Shown here piece by piece: positions 17,975-26,754 of a stretch of DNA of 64,000 nt. Source of the stretch: CAVSUR01 sp963846005 (GTDB taxonomy: Bacteria; Actinomycetota; Actinomycetes; Streptosporangiales; Streptosporangiaceae). Location: positions 434,001 to 498,000 of the forward strand of contig CAWJUH010000002.1 of the NCBI GenBank assembly GCA_963846005.1, written 5' to 3'. Position 1 is the stretch's first letter. Every line of letters starts with the position of its first letter. A model generated the notes under the pieces. The model was not told where the DNA came from. It saw only the letters and a program-made list of their open reading frames with translations, and made no database searches. A program made the position numbers and the translations under genes.

Positions 17975-19593
17975 ATGACGATGACGATGCCCCGCTCCGG
18001 CCGCCATGACGGCGGGCGGCCCGGCGCGGCCGGCTTCCGCTGCGCGGTGCGCTCGGAATGGACCAAGCTCCGCACGGTGCGCGGCTGGGTCATCGCGCTG
18101 ATCGCCGCGGCGGTGCTCATGGATGGCGCCGGGCTGCTGCTAGTCCACGACCAGCTCCAGTGCGGCGGCGCCGCCGGCCTGCCGGTCAGGTCCGGTGCCG
18201 CCTGCACTCCCTTCATCCCGACCGGGCCCGGCGGCGAGGCCGTCACCGACAGCTACACCTTCGTCCGCCAGCCGCTGGGCGCCCGGGGCAGCCTCACCGT
18301 CCGGGTCACCGGACTGGCCGGCCGGTACGGCGGGGCCGCCCCGGCGCCCGGACCGAGCACGCAAGGTGCCGGGCGCCGGGGCACCCAGCCCTGGTCGAAG
18401 GCCGGCATCCTGATCGCCGCCAGCACCCGGCCGGGCGCCGCCTACGCGGCGATGCTGGTGACCGGCCGCCACGGCGTGCGGATGCAAGCCGACTACGTCC
18501 ACGACGCAGCCGGGATGCCCGGCGCCGTCTCCGCCGCTTCCCCCGCTGGCTGCGGCTGGTCAGGGCCGGCGACCTCATCACCGGATACGACTCGGCGGAC
18601 GGCACCCGGTGGACCCGGATCGGCACGGCCCGGCTGGCCGGCCTGCCCGCCACGGCGCAGGCCGGGATGTTCGCCACCTCGCCGACCTACCGGGACCTGA
18701 CCCTGTCATCGGGCGGCGGTACCGACGGGACGGTCAGCGACAGCATGGCCACCGGCACCTTCGACCACGTCCGGCTGTCCGGAGCGCCGCGCCACAGCAC
18801 CTGGGCCGCAGCGCAGATCGGCGGCCTGACCGGATACGGAGCGCCCGCCAGCCGGTCCGGGGCCCTGCGCCGCTCGGGTACCGGGTTCTCGGTGACCGGG
18901 TCCGGTGACATTGCCCCGGCAGTGGCCGGGCCGAGCCAGGACGAGCCGAGCGGCACGATCGAAGATCACCTCGCCGGGGTCTTCCTCGGGCTGACCGTGC
19001 TGGTCATCGTGGGCGCGATGTTCGTCACTGCCGAGTACCGGCGCGGGCTGATCAAGGTCACGCTGGCGGCTAATCCGCGCCGGGGCCAGGTGCTGGCCGC
19101 GAAGGCCCTGGTCCTCGGCCTGGTCACGTTCGCGGCCGGCCTGCCGGCCGCCGCGCTCGCGGTCATCGGGGGGACGGCGCTGTCCCGGGCCGAGGGCGCT
19201 TACGTCCTGCCGGCCGGGTGGCCGGCCGAGCTGCGGGTGATCGCCGGGACCGCGGCGCTGCTCGCGGTCGCCGCCGTGCTCGCGCTGGCCATCGGCGTGA
19301 TCGTGCGGCGCAGCGCAGTCGCAGTGGCGGCGGCGCTGACGGCGGTCGTGGTGCCTTACGTCCTGGCGGCTGCCCTGCTTCCCCCGGCCGCGTCGGACTG
19401 GCTGCTGCGGGTCAGCCCTGCAGCCGGGTTCGCCATCCAGCAGAGCCTGCCGCGGTATGAGCAGGTGAGCGCGCTGTACACGCTGCCGGTCTACTATCCG
19501 CTGGCACCGTGGTCCGGGTTCGCCGTGCTGTGCGGCTACGCAGCCGCGGCCCTGGCCCTGGCGCTGTACCTGCTGCGCAGGCGGGCCGCGTGA
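17975..19593 (+). pseudogene. Second ABC-2 permease with lectin-like insert, frameshifted
   Basis: A paralogue of the upstream permease (about 540 residues when corrected) with the same TM1, extracytoplasmic lectin-like insert and C-terminal five-helix block. ATG 17975 has GGAGA 8 nt upstream. The frame breaks at about 18535-18550: the first frame reads PGAVSAASP, then the sequence continues correctly one frame lower with RWLRLVRAGDLITGY. The paralogue has GCGTCGCCGCGCTGG where this copy has GCTTCCCCCGCTGG, one base short in a C-run. Both halves are otherwise intact, so a sequencing error or a recent frameshift is equally possible. It ends in GTGA overlap with the next gene. Confidence 0.8.
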
Positions 19594-20441
19594 GCGCCGC
19601 GGCCGTGCCCGGCCGCCCGGGCGGATCGCACGCTGCCCGGCGGCGGGGGTATCTCGGCGATGCCCTGCACGCGGAATGGACCAAGCTGCGCACGCTGGCC
19701 GGAACCGGCTGGCTGCTGGCCGCCACCGCCGCGCTCACCGTTGGGGTCGGCGCGGCCGCGGTGGCGGCGACCCGGTGCCCGCCCGGGCCGGCCGCCGCCT
19801 GCCCGGCGGACCCCGCCAGGCTCAGCCTGACCGGCGTCCAGCTCGGCCAGGCCGTCGTCGCGGTGCTCGCCGTGCTGATGATCACCGCCGAGTACAGCAC
19901 CGGGATGATCAGAGCCACGCTGGCCGCGATGCCGCGCCGGCCTGCGGTGCTGGCCGCCAAAGCCGGGCTGCTGGCCGCCCTGGTGCTGGCGGCCGGGGCC
20001 GCCGGCGTGGCCGGGTCGCTGCTGGCCGGGCGGCTGATGCTGGCCGGGCACGGCTTCACCCCCGCCCGCGGGTTCGCGCTGGTGTCCCTGGCGCACGGCG
20101 CGACGGTGCGCGCCGCGGCCGGCTCGGTGCTCTACCTGGTCCTGATCGCGCTGCTCAGCCTGGGCGTGGCCACCGCGATCCGGGATTCGGCCGTGGCCAT
20201 GGGCGCGGTGCTCGGGCTGCTGTACCTGTTCCCGATCGCAGCCGCCTTCCTCGGCGGCGACCCCGTCTGGCAGCGCCGGGTCGAGCGGTACGCGCCCACC
20301 CTGGCCGGGCTCACCGTCCAGCACACCACCGGGCTGCACAGCCTGCCGATCGGCCCGTGGGAGGGTCTCGGCGTGCTCGCCTGCTGGTCCGCCGCCGCGC
20401 TGCTGGCCGGCGGCCTGATCCTCCGTCTCCGCGACGCCTGA
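19590..20441 (+). CDS. Third ABC-2 type permease subunit
   Basis: 283 residues from GTG 19590, overlapping the previous stop by 4 nt. It starts with the same family signature HAEWTKLRTLAGTGWLL and contains LMITAEYSTGMIRATLAAMPRR, but lacks the lectin-like insert: only a short Cys-containing loop (TRCPPGPAAACPAD) sits between TM1 and TM2. About six helices. It would form or complement the channel of the exporter driven by the ATPase at 15312. Ordinary length for the family. Confidence 0.85.
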   Translation: MSAAAVPGRPGGSHAARRRGYLGDALHAEWTKLRTLAGTGWLLAATAALTVGVGAAAVAATRCPPGPAAACPADPARLSLTGVQLGQAVVAVLAVLMITAEYSTGMIRATLAAMPRRPAVLAAKAGLLAALVLAAGAAGVAGSLLAGRLMLAGHGFTPARGFALVSLAHGATVRAAAGSVLYLVLIALLSLGVATAIRDSAVAMGAVLGLLYLFPIAAAFLGGDPVWQRRVERYAPTLAGLTVQHTTGLHSLPIGPWEGLGVLACWSAAALLAGGLILRLRDA

Positions 20442-20583
20442 TCTGCCTGAGCCCACGGATCCATGACCTCGGTGCCTGTGCCGTGAAGCCTGAGTGGCTG
20501 CGAGTCGCCAGCGGCACCATGGGAGCGGCGGACGGCGGCAGTGAGCGCGCCGAGTCCAGCAATCGGCTTGACCGCTCGCTCAG

Positions 20584-21372
20584 TCAGCTGTCCTCCGGCC
20601 AGCGGGCTTCGGGACCGGGCGGGTCGGTGAGGTAGCTGGCCAGCCCGCGGATCAGGACGTCCAGGCCCCACTCGAACCGGTCCTCGGCGCTGCCGCGCGT
20701 CATGGCGCCGGCCAGCGCGACCAGGTTGGGGAACTGCTGGCGCGGCAGTGACTTCAGCCAGCCCGCGAACTGCCCGGCAAACTCCGCCTGGTCATCCGGC
20801 GGCGCGACGTCCAGCTCGTAGGCGTAGGCGCCGACGTACAGGCTGCCGAGGTCCCCGGCGAACGCGGCAACCTGGTCGGGCAGCCCGGCCGCGCGCAGCC
20901 GGGCCAGCATCTTCTCGGCGCCCGCCATCATCGCCGGGCCGAGCGGTACCCGGCCGAGCGTCAGCCCGGCCACCCCGGGGTGGCGCCGGAAGATGGCGAG
21001 CATCTCGCGGGCGGACTCGCGCATCATGTCCCGCCAGTCACCGTCCCCGGTGAAGTCGGGTATCTCGGCGATGATCCGCTCGAACACCAGCTGGACCAGT
21101 TCCTCCTTGTTGGCGACGTACCCGTACAGCGCGGACGCCGACACCCCGATCTGGTCGGCCACCCGCCGCATGGTCAGCGCCGACCCGCCGCCGCCCTCGA
21201 TCACCGCGAGCGCCGCGTCGACGATGACCTCCCGGCTGAGCGGCGGCCGCGGGGTGATGCCGCGGCGGCGCGGCGCCGACCGCCACGGCGGCGGCGGCCC
21301 GGCCGCCGCCGCCCGGCGGCCGCCCGCCGTCCCGGCCGCCGCCGCCCGGCGGCTGTCCGCTGCCTGATTCAT
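20584..21372 (-). CDS. TetR family regulator of adjacent DrrAB-like exporter
   Basis: 262 residues. An Ala/Arg/Pro-rich N-terminal extension of about 38 residues precedes the HTH (LTMRRVADQIGVSASALYGYVANKEELVQ split over about 63-91), followed by a helical TetR_C-type ligand domain. Divergent from the ABC exporter 21464-23213; the 91-bp gap is filled by repeated GAAC-N3-GTTC sites. It most likely represses both itself and the exporter and is released by an exported compound. The gap 20442-20583 downstream holds nothing I can identify. Confidence 0.88.
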   Translation of the reverse strand: MNQAADSRRAAAAGTAGGRRAAAAGPPPPWRSAPRRRGITPRPPLSREVIVDAALAVIEGGGGSALTMRRVADQIGVSASALYGYVANKEELVQLVFERIIAEIPDFTGDGDWRDMMRESAREMLAIFRRHPGVAGLTLGRVPLGPAMMAGAEKMLARLRAAGLPDQVAAFAGDLGSLYVGAYAYELDVAPPDDQAEFAGQFAGWLKSLPRQQFPNLVALAGAMTRGSAEDRFEWGLDVLIRGLASYLTDPPGPEARWPEDS

Positions 21373-21374
21373 GT

Positions 21375-21454
21375 GAACAGCGTAGTTGACGAGAACGTTG
21401 TTCTGCGATAAACGTTGTTCGAGTAAGAACGTTGTTCAGTAAAGAACGCTGTTA
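21375..21454. promoter_or_regulatory. Array of GAAC-N3-GTTC operators, 17-bp period
   Basis: GAACGTTGTTC-like sites start at 21393, 21410, 21427 and 21444, exactly 17 bp apart, and a more diverged inverted-type site (GAACAGCGTAG) starts at 21375. Arms GAAC/GTTC flank a 3-bp centre. They fill the divergent TetR-ABC promoter. The last site touches the ribosome site (AGGAGG at 21455-21460) of the ATPase gene. Confidence 0.72.
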
Positions 21455-21463
21455 GGAGGCGGC

Positions 21464-22440
21464 ATGGACGAGACGCCAGCCGTGGTCGAGGCGCAGGAGC
21501 TGCGCAAGACCTTCAAGGGCGGGGTGCGCGCGCTGGACGGGCTCAGCTTCGCCGTCGCGCCCGGCAGCGTGTTCGCGCTGCTCGGCCCCAACGGGGCGGG
21601 CAAGACCACCACGATGCGCATCCTCACCGCGCTGACCCGCCCGGACCAGGGCCGGGCCGTCGTGGCCGGGATCGACGTGCTGCGCCGGCCCGCCGGGTCC
21701 GGGCCGCGATCGGCGCGGTCGGCCAGCACACCGGCGCGGTGAGCCTGCTCACCGGCCAGGAGAACCTGATGCTGCAGGGCAGGCTGTACGGGCTGCGCGG
21801 CCGGGTCCTGAAGGCCCGGACGGCCGAGCTGCTCGGCGAGTTCGGCCTGGAAGAGGCCGCCCGCCGCCCGGTGCGCGGGTACTCCGGCGGCATGCGGCGG
21901 CGGCTGGACATCGCCATGGTGCTGCTGCACCGCCCGGCCGTGCTGTTCCTGGACGAGCCGACCACCGGGCTCGACCCCGAGGGCCGGGCCGGGCTGTGGG
22001 CCGCGCTGACCAGGCTGGTGGCGCAGGACCAGACCACGATCCTGGTCACCACCCACTACCTGGAGGAAGCCGACCAGTTCGCCGCGCGGGTCGCGATCGT
22101 GGACCGCGGCCGGATCGTGGCCGCGGGCGCGCCGGAGGAGCTGAAGGCGCAGCTGCACGGCGACTCGGTGCTGCTCGACCTGGCCGACGCCGGGCTCGCC
22201 GGGCAGGCGCGCAAGGCCCTGGACGGACTGCCCCAGGTGCGCTCGGCCGCCGCGGCCGGCTCCGGCGTCCGGGCCCGGGTCGGCGACGGGGCCCGGGCCC
22301 TGCCGGCCGTGCTGGCCGCGCTGGAGTCCAGCAGCATCCCGGTCGTCTCCGTCACCGTCGCCCGGCCCTCGCTGGATGACGTCTACCTGCACCACGCCGG
22401 CCGGTCGTTCCGGCAGGCCGAGGGGAGCGAAGCCGCATGA
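21464..22440 (+). pseudogene. DrrA-like ABC exporter ATPase, frameshifted
   Basis: About 325 residues when corrected. Frame one (from ATG 21464) carries Walker A LLGPNGAGKTTTMRIL and reads to IDVLRRPA. The family sequence then continues one frame lower as RVRAAIGAVGQHTGAVS and on to signature YSGGMRRRLDIAM, Walker B VLFLDEPTTGLDPEG and switch His in VTTHYLEEADQF. The break is at about 21693-21700 in CCCGCCGGGTCC and looks like one lost base. All catalytic motifs survive, so a working gene with a sequence error is likely. It closely resembles daunorubicin-resistance DrrA-type exporters. ATGA overlap with the permease. Confidence 0.82.
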
Positions 22441-23213
22441 CCGCCATCCGCCCAGCCTGGGACCTGCTGACCGGGCGTTACCTGCGCGAGCTGTACCGCC
22501 AGCCCGCCGTCATCTTCCTGACCCTGCTGCAGCCGGTGGTCTGGCTGCTGCTGTTCGGCGCGCTGTTCAAGAAGATCGCCGAGATCCCCGGCTTCGGCGG
22601 CGGCGACTACATCAGCTACCTGACCCCGGGCGTGGTCATCATGACCGCGATGTTCTCGGCCAGCTGGACCGGCATGTCCTACGTCGAGGACATGCAGACC
22701 GGCGTGATGGAGCGGTTCCTGACCGCGCCGGTCAGCCGCGGCGCGCTGACCATGGCCATGCTCGGCTACCAGGCGGTCTGCACGATCCTGCAGACCGCGG
22801 TGATCCTGGTCATGGGCTGGGCCACCGGGGCGGCGTTCCCCGGCGGGGCCGCGGGACTGGCCGTGCTGACCGGCACCGCCGTGCTGCTCGCGCTGGCCAT
22901 GGCCGGGCTGTCCAACGCCCTGGCCCTGCTGACCCGCGAGCGCGAGGCGGTCATCGGCGTGTCCAGCACGCTGGTGCTGCCGCTGACCTTCCTGTCCGGG
23001 GCGTTCCTGTCCCTGCGCCTGGTGCCCGGCTGGATCGCGCACGTGGCCCGGTACAACCCGGTCAACTGGGCGGCCAGCGCAGGCCGGATCGCGGTGGCCG
23101 GCCACCCGGCCTGGGCGACGATCGGCAGCTACGCCGCGTTCCTCGCGGCCGCGATCGCGGCCACCGCGCTGGCGGCCACCGCCGCCTTCCGTGCCTACCT
23201 GCGCTCAGCCTGA
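22437..23213 (+). CDS. DrrB-like ABC-2 permease
   Basis: 258 residues. Six hydrophobic helices, with the ABC-2 family features YLRELYRQPAVIFLTLLQPV at the N-terminus, MQTGVMERFLTAPVSRGAL in the cytoplasmic loop, and LPLTFLSGAFLSLRLVPGWI before the last helices. ATG start in an ATGA overlap with the ATPase. The two proteins form a likely drug or lipid exporter under the divergent TetR. Confidence 0.92.
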   Translation: MTAIRPAWDLLTGRYLRELYRQPAVIFLTLLQPVVWLLLFGALFKKIAEIPGFGGGDYISYLTPGVVIMTAMFSASWTGMSYVEDMQTGVMERFLTAPVSRGALTMAMLGYQAVCTILQTAVILVMGWATGAAFPGGAAGLAVLTGTAVLLALAMAGLSNALALLTREREAVIGVSSTLVLPLTFLSGAFLSLRLVPGWIAHVARYNPVNWAASAGRIAVAGHPAWATIGSYAAFLAAAIAATALAATAAFRAYLRSA

Positions 23214-23234
23214 CCGCGGGCGCGGATCGCCTGG

Positions 23235-23507
23235 TCAGTGCATGGCCCGGTTGATCTCCCGGCGATGGCCTACTCCCACGACCAGGATGACGAGCTTGCC
23301 GTCCATGACCTCGTAGATGGCCCGGTAATCCCCGACGCGCAGCCGGTAACGGTCGTCGTATCCCGCGAGCTTCTTGATACCGGCGTCCGGCCGGCGGGGA
23401 TCGTCCCCCAGCGGGGCCAGCGCACGCAAGATCGTTAATGCGGCTGGCTGAGGTATAGCCCGGAGCTGCCTGACCGCCCGCTCACGCCACCGGAAGGCGT
23501 ATTTCAC
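23235..23507 (-). CDS. RelE/ParE-family toxin
   Basis: 90 residues with the fold pattern of RelE/ParE toxins: N-terminal helices (WRERAVRQLRAIPQPAALTI), the IKKLAGYDDRYRLRVGDYRAIY strand region and the C-terminal ILVVGVGHRREINR. The basic residues in KKLAGYDDRYRLRVGDYR are typical of mRNA-interferase RelE members. It overlaps the antitoxin stop by 4 nt (ATGA), so antitoxin is made first. RelE (ribosome-dependent mRNA cleavage) is favoured over ParE because of the partner type. Confidence 0.88.
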   Translation of the reverse strand: MKYAFRWRERAVRQLRAIPQPAALTILRALAPLGDDPRRPDAGIKKLAGYDDRYRLRVGDYRAIYEVMDGKLVILVVGVGHRREINRAMH

Positions 23508-23791
23508 GCGGCGCCTTTGCCCGGTTCTTCGTCGAAGATCGCGGCAACCACCTCGGACATGCTGTAGGTCGGCGCATCGGGGTTGTCAGCCAGGTCATGG
23601 TCGGCCTCGCGGGCGAAGTACCGGTCGATGGCGTCTTCGAGGGCGTTGAAATCCTCGATGGGGACGACGGCGGCTACGGCCTGGCCGTTGCGCGTGACGA
23701 CCGTGGGCGTCCCGTCCTCCGCCCGCTTGATGACCTCCGCAAAGTGCGCCCTGGCCTCCCGGGCGCTCAGCTCAGCCTGGGCATCCTCCAT
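23504..23791 (-). CDS. Phd/YefM-family antitoxin
   Basis: 95 residues from ATG 23791; the frame runs upstream to 23899 but there crosses the operator. The N-terminal part LSAREARAHFAEVIKRAEDG and TVVTRNGQAVAAVVPIEDF is the Phd/YefM DNA-binding domain; the acidic C-terminal part (AREADHDLADNPDAP) would wrap the toxin. Autoregulation through the palindrome at 23797-23822 is expected. Confidence 0.9.
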   Translation of the reverse strand: MEDAQAELSAREARAHFAEVIKRAEDGTPTVVTRNGQAVAAVVPIEDFNALEDAIDRYFAREADHDLADNPDAPTYSMSEVVAAIFDEEPGKGAA

Positions 23792-23796
23792 AGTCT

Positions 23797-23822
23797 TAGT
23801 GTACCCGAAATTGCGTACACTA
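23797..23822. promoter_or_regulatory. Antitoxin operator palindrome
   Basis: TAGTGTAC (23797-23804) and GTACACTA (23815-23822) are perfect 8-bp arms with a 10-nt spacer, 6 bp upstream of the antitoxin ATG. The arms contain GTGTAC/GTACAC, close to the TGTACA core known for YefM operators. Confidence 0.65.
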
Positions 23823-23837
23823 GTCAGCCTGGCGCGG

Positions 23838-25712
23838 CTACCTGCGGTCGGCTGGACCGCCGGGCGCGAGCTCGCCCGCGTCGGCCGCGGCCGCCTCAAT
23901 CGCCCCGGAGGCGGCCGCCTGGACCTCGGCGGAGGAGGCCACCTCGACGTCGGCCGCGCTGGCCCGCTGCTCCGCGCCCTGCTCCTCGTACACGTAGCGC
24001 TTGCCGCGCAGCAGCGACACGAACGCCGCGAGGATCAGGATGCCGATCGCGGTGCCGAACACGATCGTCAGGCCGTGGTGGAACGGCGCGGAGATCAGCT
24101 GCGGGAAGAAGTCGTGCCCGGTCAGCACGGCCACCTGGCCGGGCGGCAGCTTGGCCAGCTCCCCGGTCGGGGCGAGCAGCTCGTGAATCGGGTTGTAGCC
24201 GAGGAACGCCGAGAACAGGCTGCCGACTGGCGGCACCTTCGCCACCCCGGCCGCGACCGGCAGCGACACCCCGTGGGCGTGCAGCCCGCGGACCATCGCC
24301 CCCGGCAGCGTGGCCGCGAGACCGGCGATCATGAGCGAGAAGAACACGCCGATCGACAGCACGAAACCGGAGTTCTGGAACGTGGCCAGCATGCCGGACG
24401 CGGCGCCGCGCTGGCGGGCGGGCACGCTATTCATGATCGCGGCGGCGTTCGGCGCGGAGAACAGCCCCATGCCGGCGCCGGCGAAGAAGATCAGCAGGCC
24501 GAACTCCCAGTAGCTGAAATCAACCGGGATCAGCAACAAGCCGAGGAAGGACAAGGCGGAGACCAGCAGCCCGCCAGAGGCGAACCAGCGGGCCCCGTGG
24601 CGGTCCGACAGCCAGCCGGACACCGGGCCGAAAACGACGAATCCGGCGGTCAGCGAGAGCAGGTAGATGCCCGACCACAGCGGCGTGTCCTGGTAGGCGT
24701 AGCCGTGCAGCGGCAGCCAGATGCCCTGCAGCCACAAGATCAGCATGAACTGCAGGCCGCCGCGCGAGATGGTCGCGAGCAAGGTGGCGGCGTTGCCGGC
24801 CGCGAACGCGCGGATCCGCATCAGCCGCAGGTCGAACATCGGGGCCTCGACCCGCGTTTCGATGATGCAGAACGCGATCAGCAGCACGACGCCGCCGATC
24901 AGCCCGGTCAGCACCTTCGGGCTGGTCCAGCCCATCGAGTGCCCGCCGTAGGGCTCCAGCCCGTAGGTGATCGCGGCCAGGATGCCGATCAGGCCGAGCG
25001 CGAAGGTGATATTGCCCAGGTAATCGATGCGGGCCTTGGTCCTGATGCCGGTTTCCTGCAGCGACAGGTAGGACCAGATGGTGCCGCCGATGCCGATCGG
25101 CACCGAGACGATGAACACCAGCCGCCAGTCGACCGCCGACAGCACGCCGCCCAGGATCAGGCCCAGGAACTGGCCGGAGATGCCCGCCACCTGGTTGATG
25201 CCCATGGCCGTGCCGCGCTGGTCGGAGGGGAACGCGTCGGTGAGGATCGCGGGGGAGTTGGCCATCAGCATCGCGCCGCCGATGGCCTGCAGCACCCGCC
25301 AGCCGATCAGCCACAGCGCGCCGCCGGGGCCGGTGAGCGGGTCGAACGGCAGCGCCAGCGCGCCCGCGCCGAAGATCGCGAAGCCCGCGTTGTACATCCG
25401 GACCCGGCCGTAGATGTCGCCGAGCCGGCCGAGCGTGACCACCAGCACGGCGGAGACGACCAGATAGCCCATCAGCATCCACAGCAGGTAGCTGAAGTTG
25501 CCCGCGGCCAGCGGCTGGAGCTTGATGCCGCGGAAGATGGCCGGCAGCGAGATGATCACGATCGATCCGTTGACCGTCGCGGCCAGCATGCCGAGCGTCG
25601 TGTTCGACAGCGCGACCCACTTGTAGTGGCCGCCGCGCAAGCCGCGCCTTCCGCCGCCTCCCGGACCGGCCGTCGCCGCGGATCCGGCCGCCGCGCCTGG
25701 CGTTCCTGCCAC
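23838..25712 (-). CDS. MFS transporter, DHA2 (EmrB/QacA) family
   Basis: 624 residues from GTG 25712 (GGAGG 6 nt upstream). About 14 membrane helices. Motif A is GRLGDIYGRVRMYNAGFAIFG after helix 2 and the DHA2 antiporter region is MANSPAILTDAFPSDQRGTAMG. A large extracytoplasmic loop (about 440-530) precedes the last helix and the Ala/Glu-rich C-terminal tail. It should be a proton-driven multidrug exporter. The toxin-antitoxin operator lies immediately downstream of its stop. No regulator is adjacent. The intergenic stretch 25713-26076 upstream holds only a low-confidence open frame and its promoter region. Confidence 0.9.
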   Translation of the reverse strand: MAGTPGAAAGSAATAGPGGGGRRGLRGGHYKWVALSNTTLGMLAATVNGSIVIISLPAIFRGIKLQPLAAGNFSYLLWMLMGYLVVSAVLVVTLGRLGDIYGRVRMYNAGFAIFGAGALALPFDPLTGPGGALWLIGWRVLQAIGGAMLMANSPAILTDAFPSDQRGTAMGINQVAGISGQFLGLILGGVLSAVDWRLVFIVSVPIGIGGTIWSYLSLQETGIRTKARIDYLGNITFALGLIGILAAITYGLEPYGGHSMGWTSPKVLTGLIGGVVLLIAFCIIETRVEAPMFDLRLMRIRAFAAGNAATLLATISRGGLQFMLILWLQGIWLPLHGYAYQDTPLWSGIYLLSLTAGFVVFGPVSGWLSDRHGARWFASGGLLVSALSFLGLLLIPVDFSYWEFGLLIFFAGAGMGLFSAPNAAAIMNSVPARQRGAASGMLATFQNSGFVLSIGVFFSLMIAGLAATLPGAMVRGLHAHGVSLPVAAGVAKVPPVGSLFSAFLGYNPIHELLAPTGELAKLPPGQVAVLTGHDFFPQLISAPFHHGLTIVFGTAIGILILAAFVSLLRGKRYVYEEQGAEQRASAADVEVASSAEVQAAASGAIEAAAADAGELAPGGPADRR

Positions 25713-26076
25713 CCGAGTCCTCCCGCCCGATAGTTGCTAGAGCAAAACTAACAGGCTTACCTGCCGCCCGGTCAAATACGCCCCCTGAAGGCTGCGGGCC
25801 GCCGCGGGCGGCAGCCGGGGACGCCGGGCTACAACGGCGCGGGGGCGCGGAAACTTCCGCGCCCAGCAGCGGCGGGCGACATCCGCCAGAACCGGGCATC
25901 CCGGCGGACCTGGCGCCCGGGCCGCGGCCTCAGGGAGGTGCTGCCTGATGATCGTGGACCATCTTCCGCAGATAGCCATGAAAGCGCTCCGCGCTGACGC
26001 CAGGCAAACGGGCTGGGGCGGGACAGTCCGGCTGGGAGCGCTGATCGGGGCCGGGCGGGCGGGGTATCGTCGGGGC

Positions 26077-26711
26077 GTGGCCTTCGGTACCGGTCCGGCT
26101 GACCTGCGCGCCTCGGACGCTGACCGGGAGCGCGTGGCGGCCATGCTCGGCGAGGCCGCGGCCGACGGCCGGCTGACGCTGGCCGAGCACGCCGACCGGA
26201 TCGAGCGCGCCTATGCCGCGCGCACGCTCGGCGAGCTGGCCGGGCTGACTGCGGACCTGGCCGCGCCGTCCGCGCAGCCCATCCGGGTGGACACCCGCCG
26301 CCCGGTGACCGGGATCTTCGGCTCCGACCGCCGTTCCGGCCGCTGGGTGGTGCCCGCCAAGCTTGCCGGTCGCCGCCATCTGCGGCACCGTCACGCTGGA
26401 CCTGCGGGACGCGCTGCTGTCAGAGCCGGGCGGGTGACGATCCTGGCCGCGCTGCTCGGCCGGCCAGCTCGAGCTGATGGTGCCCGGCGGGCGTCGCGGT
26501 CGAGGTCACCGGGCAGGACGATCCTGTCCAGGACCCGGTACCGCGGCGGCCCGCTGCCCGCGCCCGGGGCGGGCATCCCCGTCGTCGAGGTGCGCACGTT
26601 CGGGGCCGGCGCCGGGTCACGATCGTGGCGCCGCCCCGGCCGCGGCGCGGCATGCTGCGCAGGCTGCGCGCGCTGACCGCCGGGCCGGCGGCGCGGCTGA
26701 GCGGGCGCTAG
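26077..26711 (+). pseudogene. DUF1707 domain protein, multiply frameshifted
   Basis: GTG 26077 begins VAFGTGPADLRASDADRERV, followed by the DUF1707 pattern LGEAAADGRLTLAEHADRIE and AARTLGELAGLTADL, then IFGSDRRSGRW. After about 26366 the family-like continuation (VAAICGTVTLDLRDALLSE) is in another frame; VTILAALLG (26434) is in a third; QLELMVPGG (26465) and VAVEVTG (26493) need further shifts. At least four indels lie within about 130 bp. Normal relatives are about 200-residue proteins with a DUF1707 head and a beta-rich (LiaF/DUF2154-like) tail. Either a decayed gene or local sequence error. Confidence 0.7.
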
Positions 26712-26754
26712 TGCCCGGTTACCTGCCGGGACGGCTTCTGGCCTCCCCGGCGCG

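Noticed and set aside
23583..25733. Long + strand frame antisense to the DHA2 transporter
   Set aside because: His/Arg/Gln-rich shadow with no recognisable fold; the minus-strand transporter has clear family motifs.
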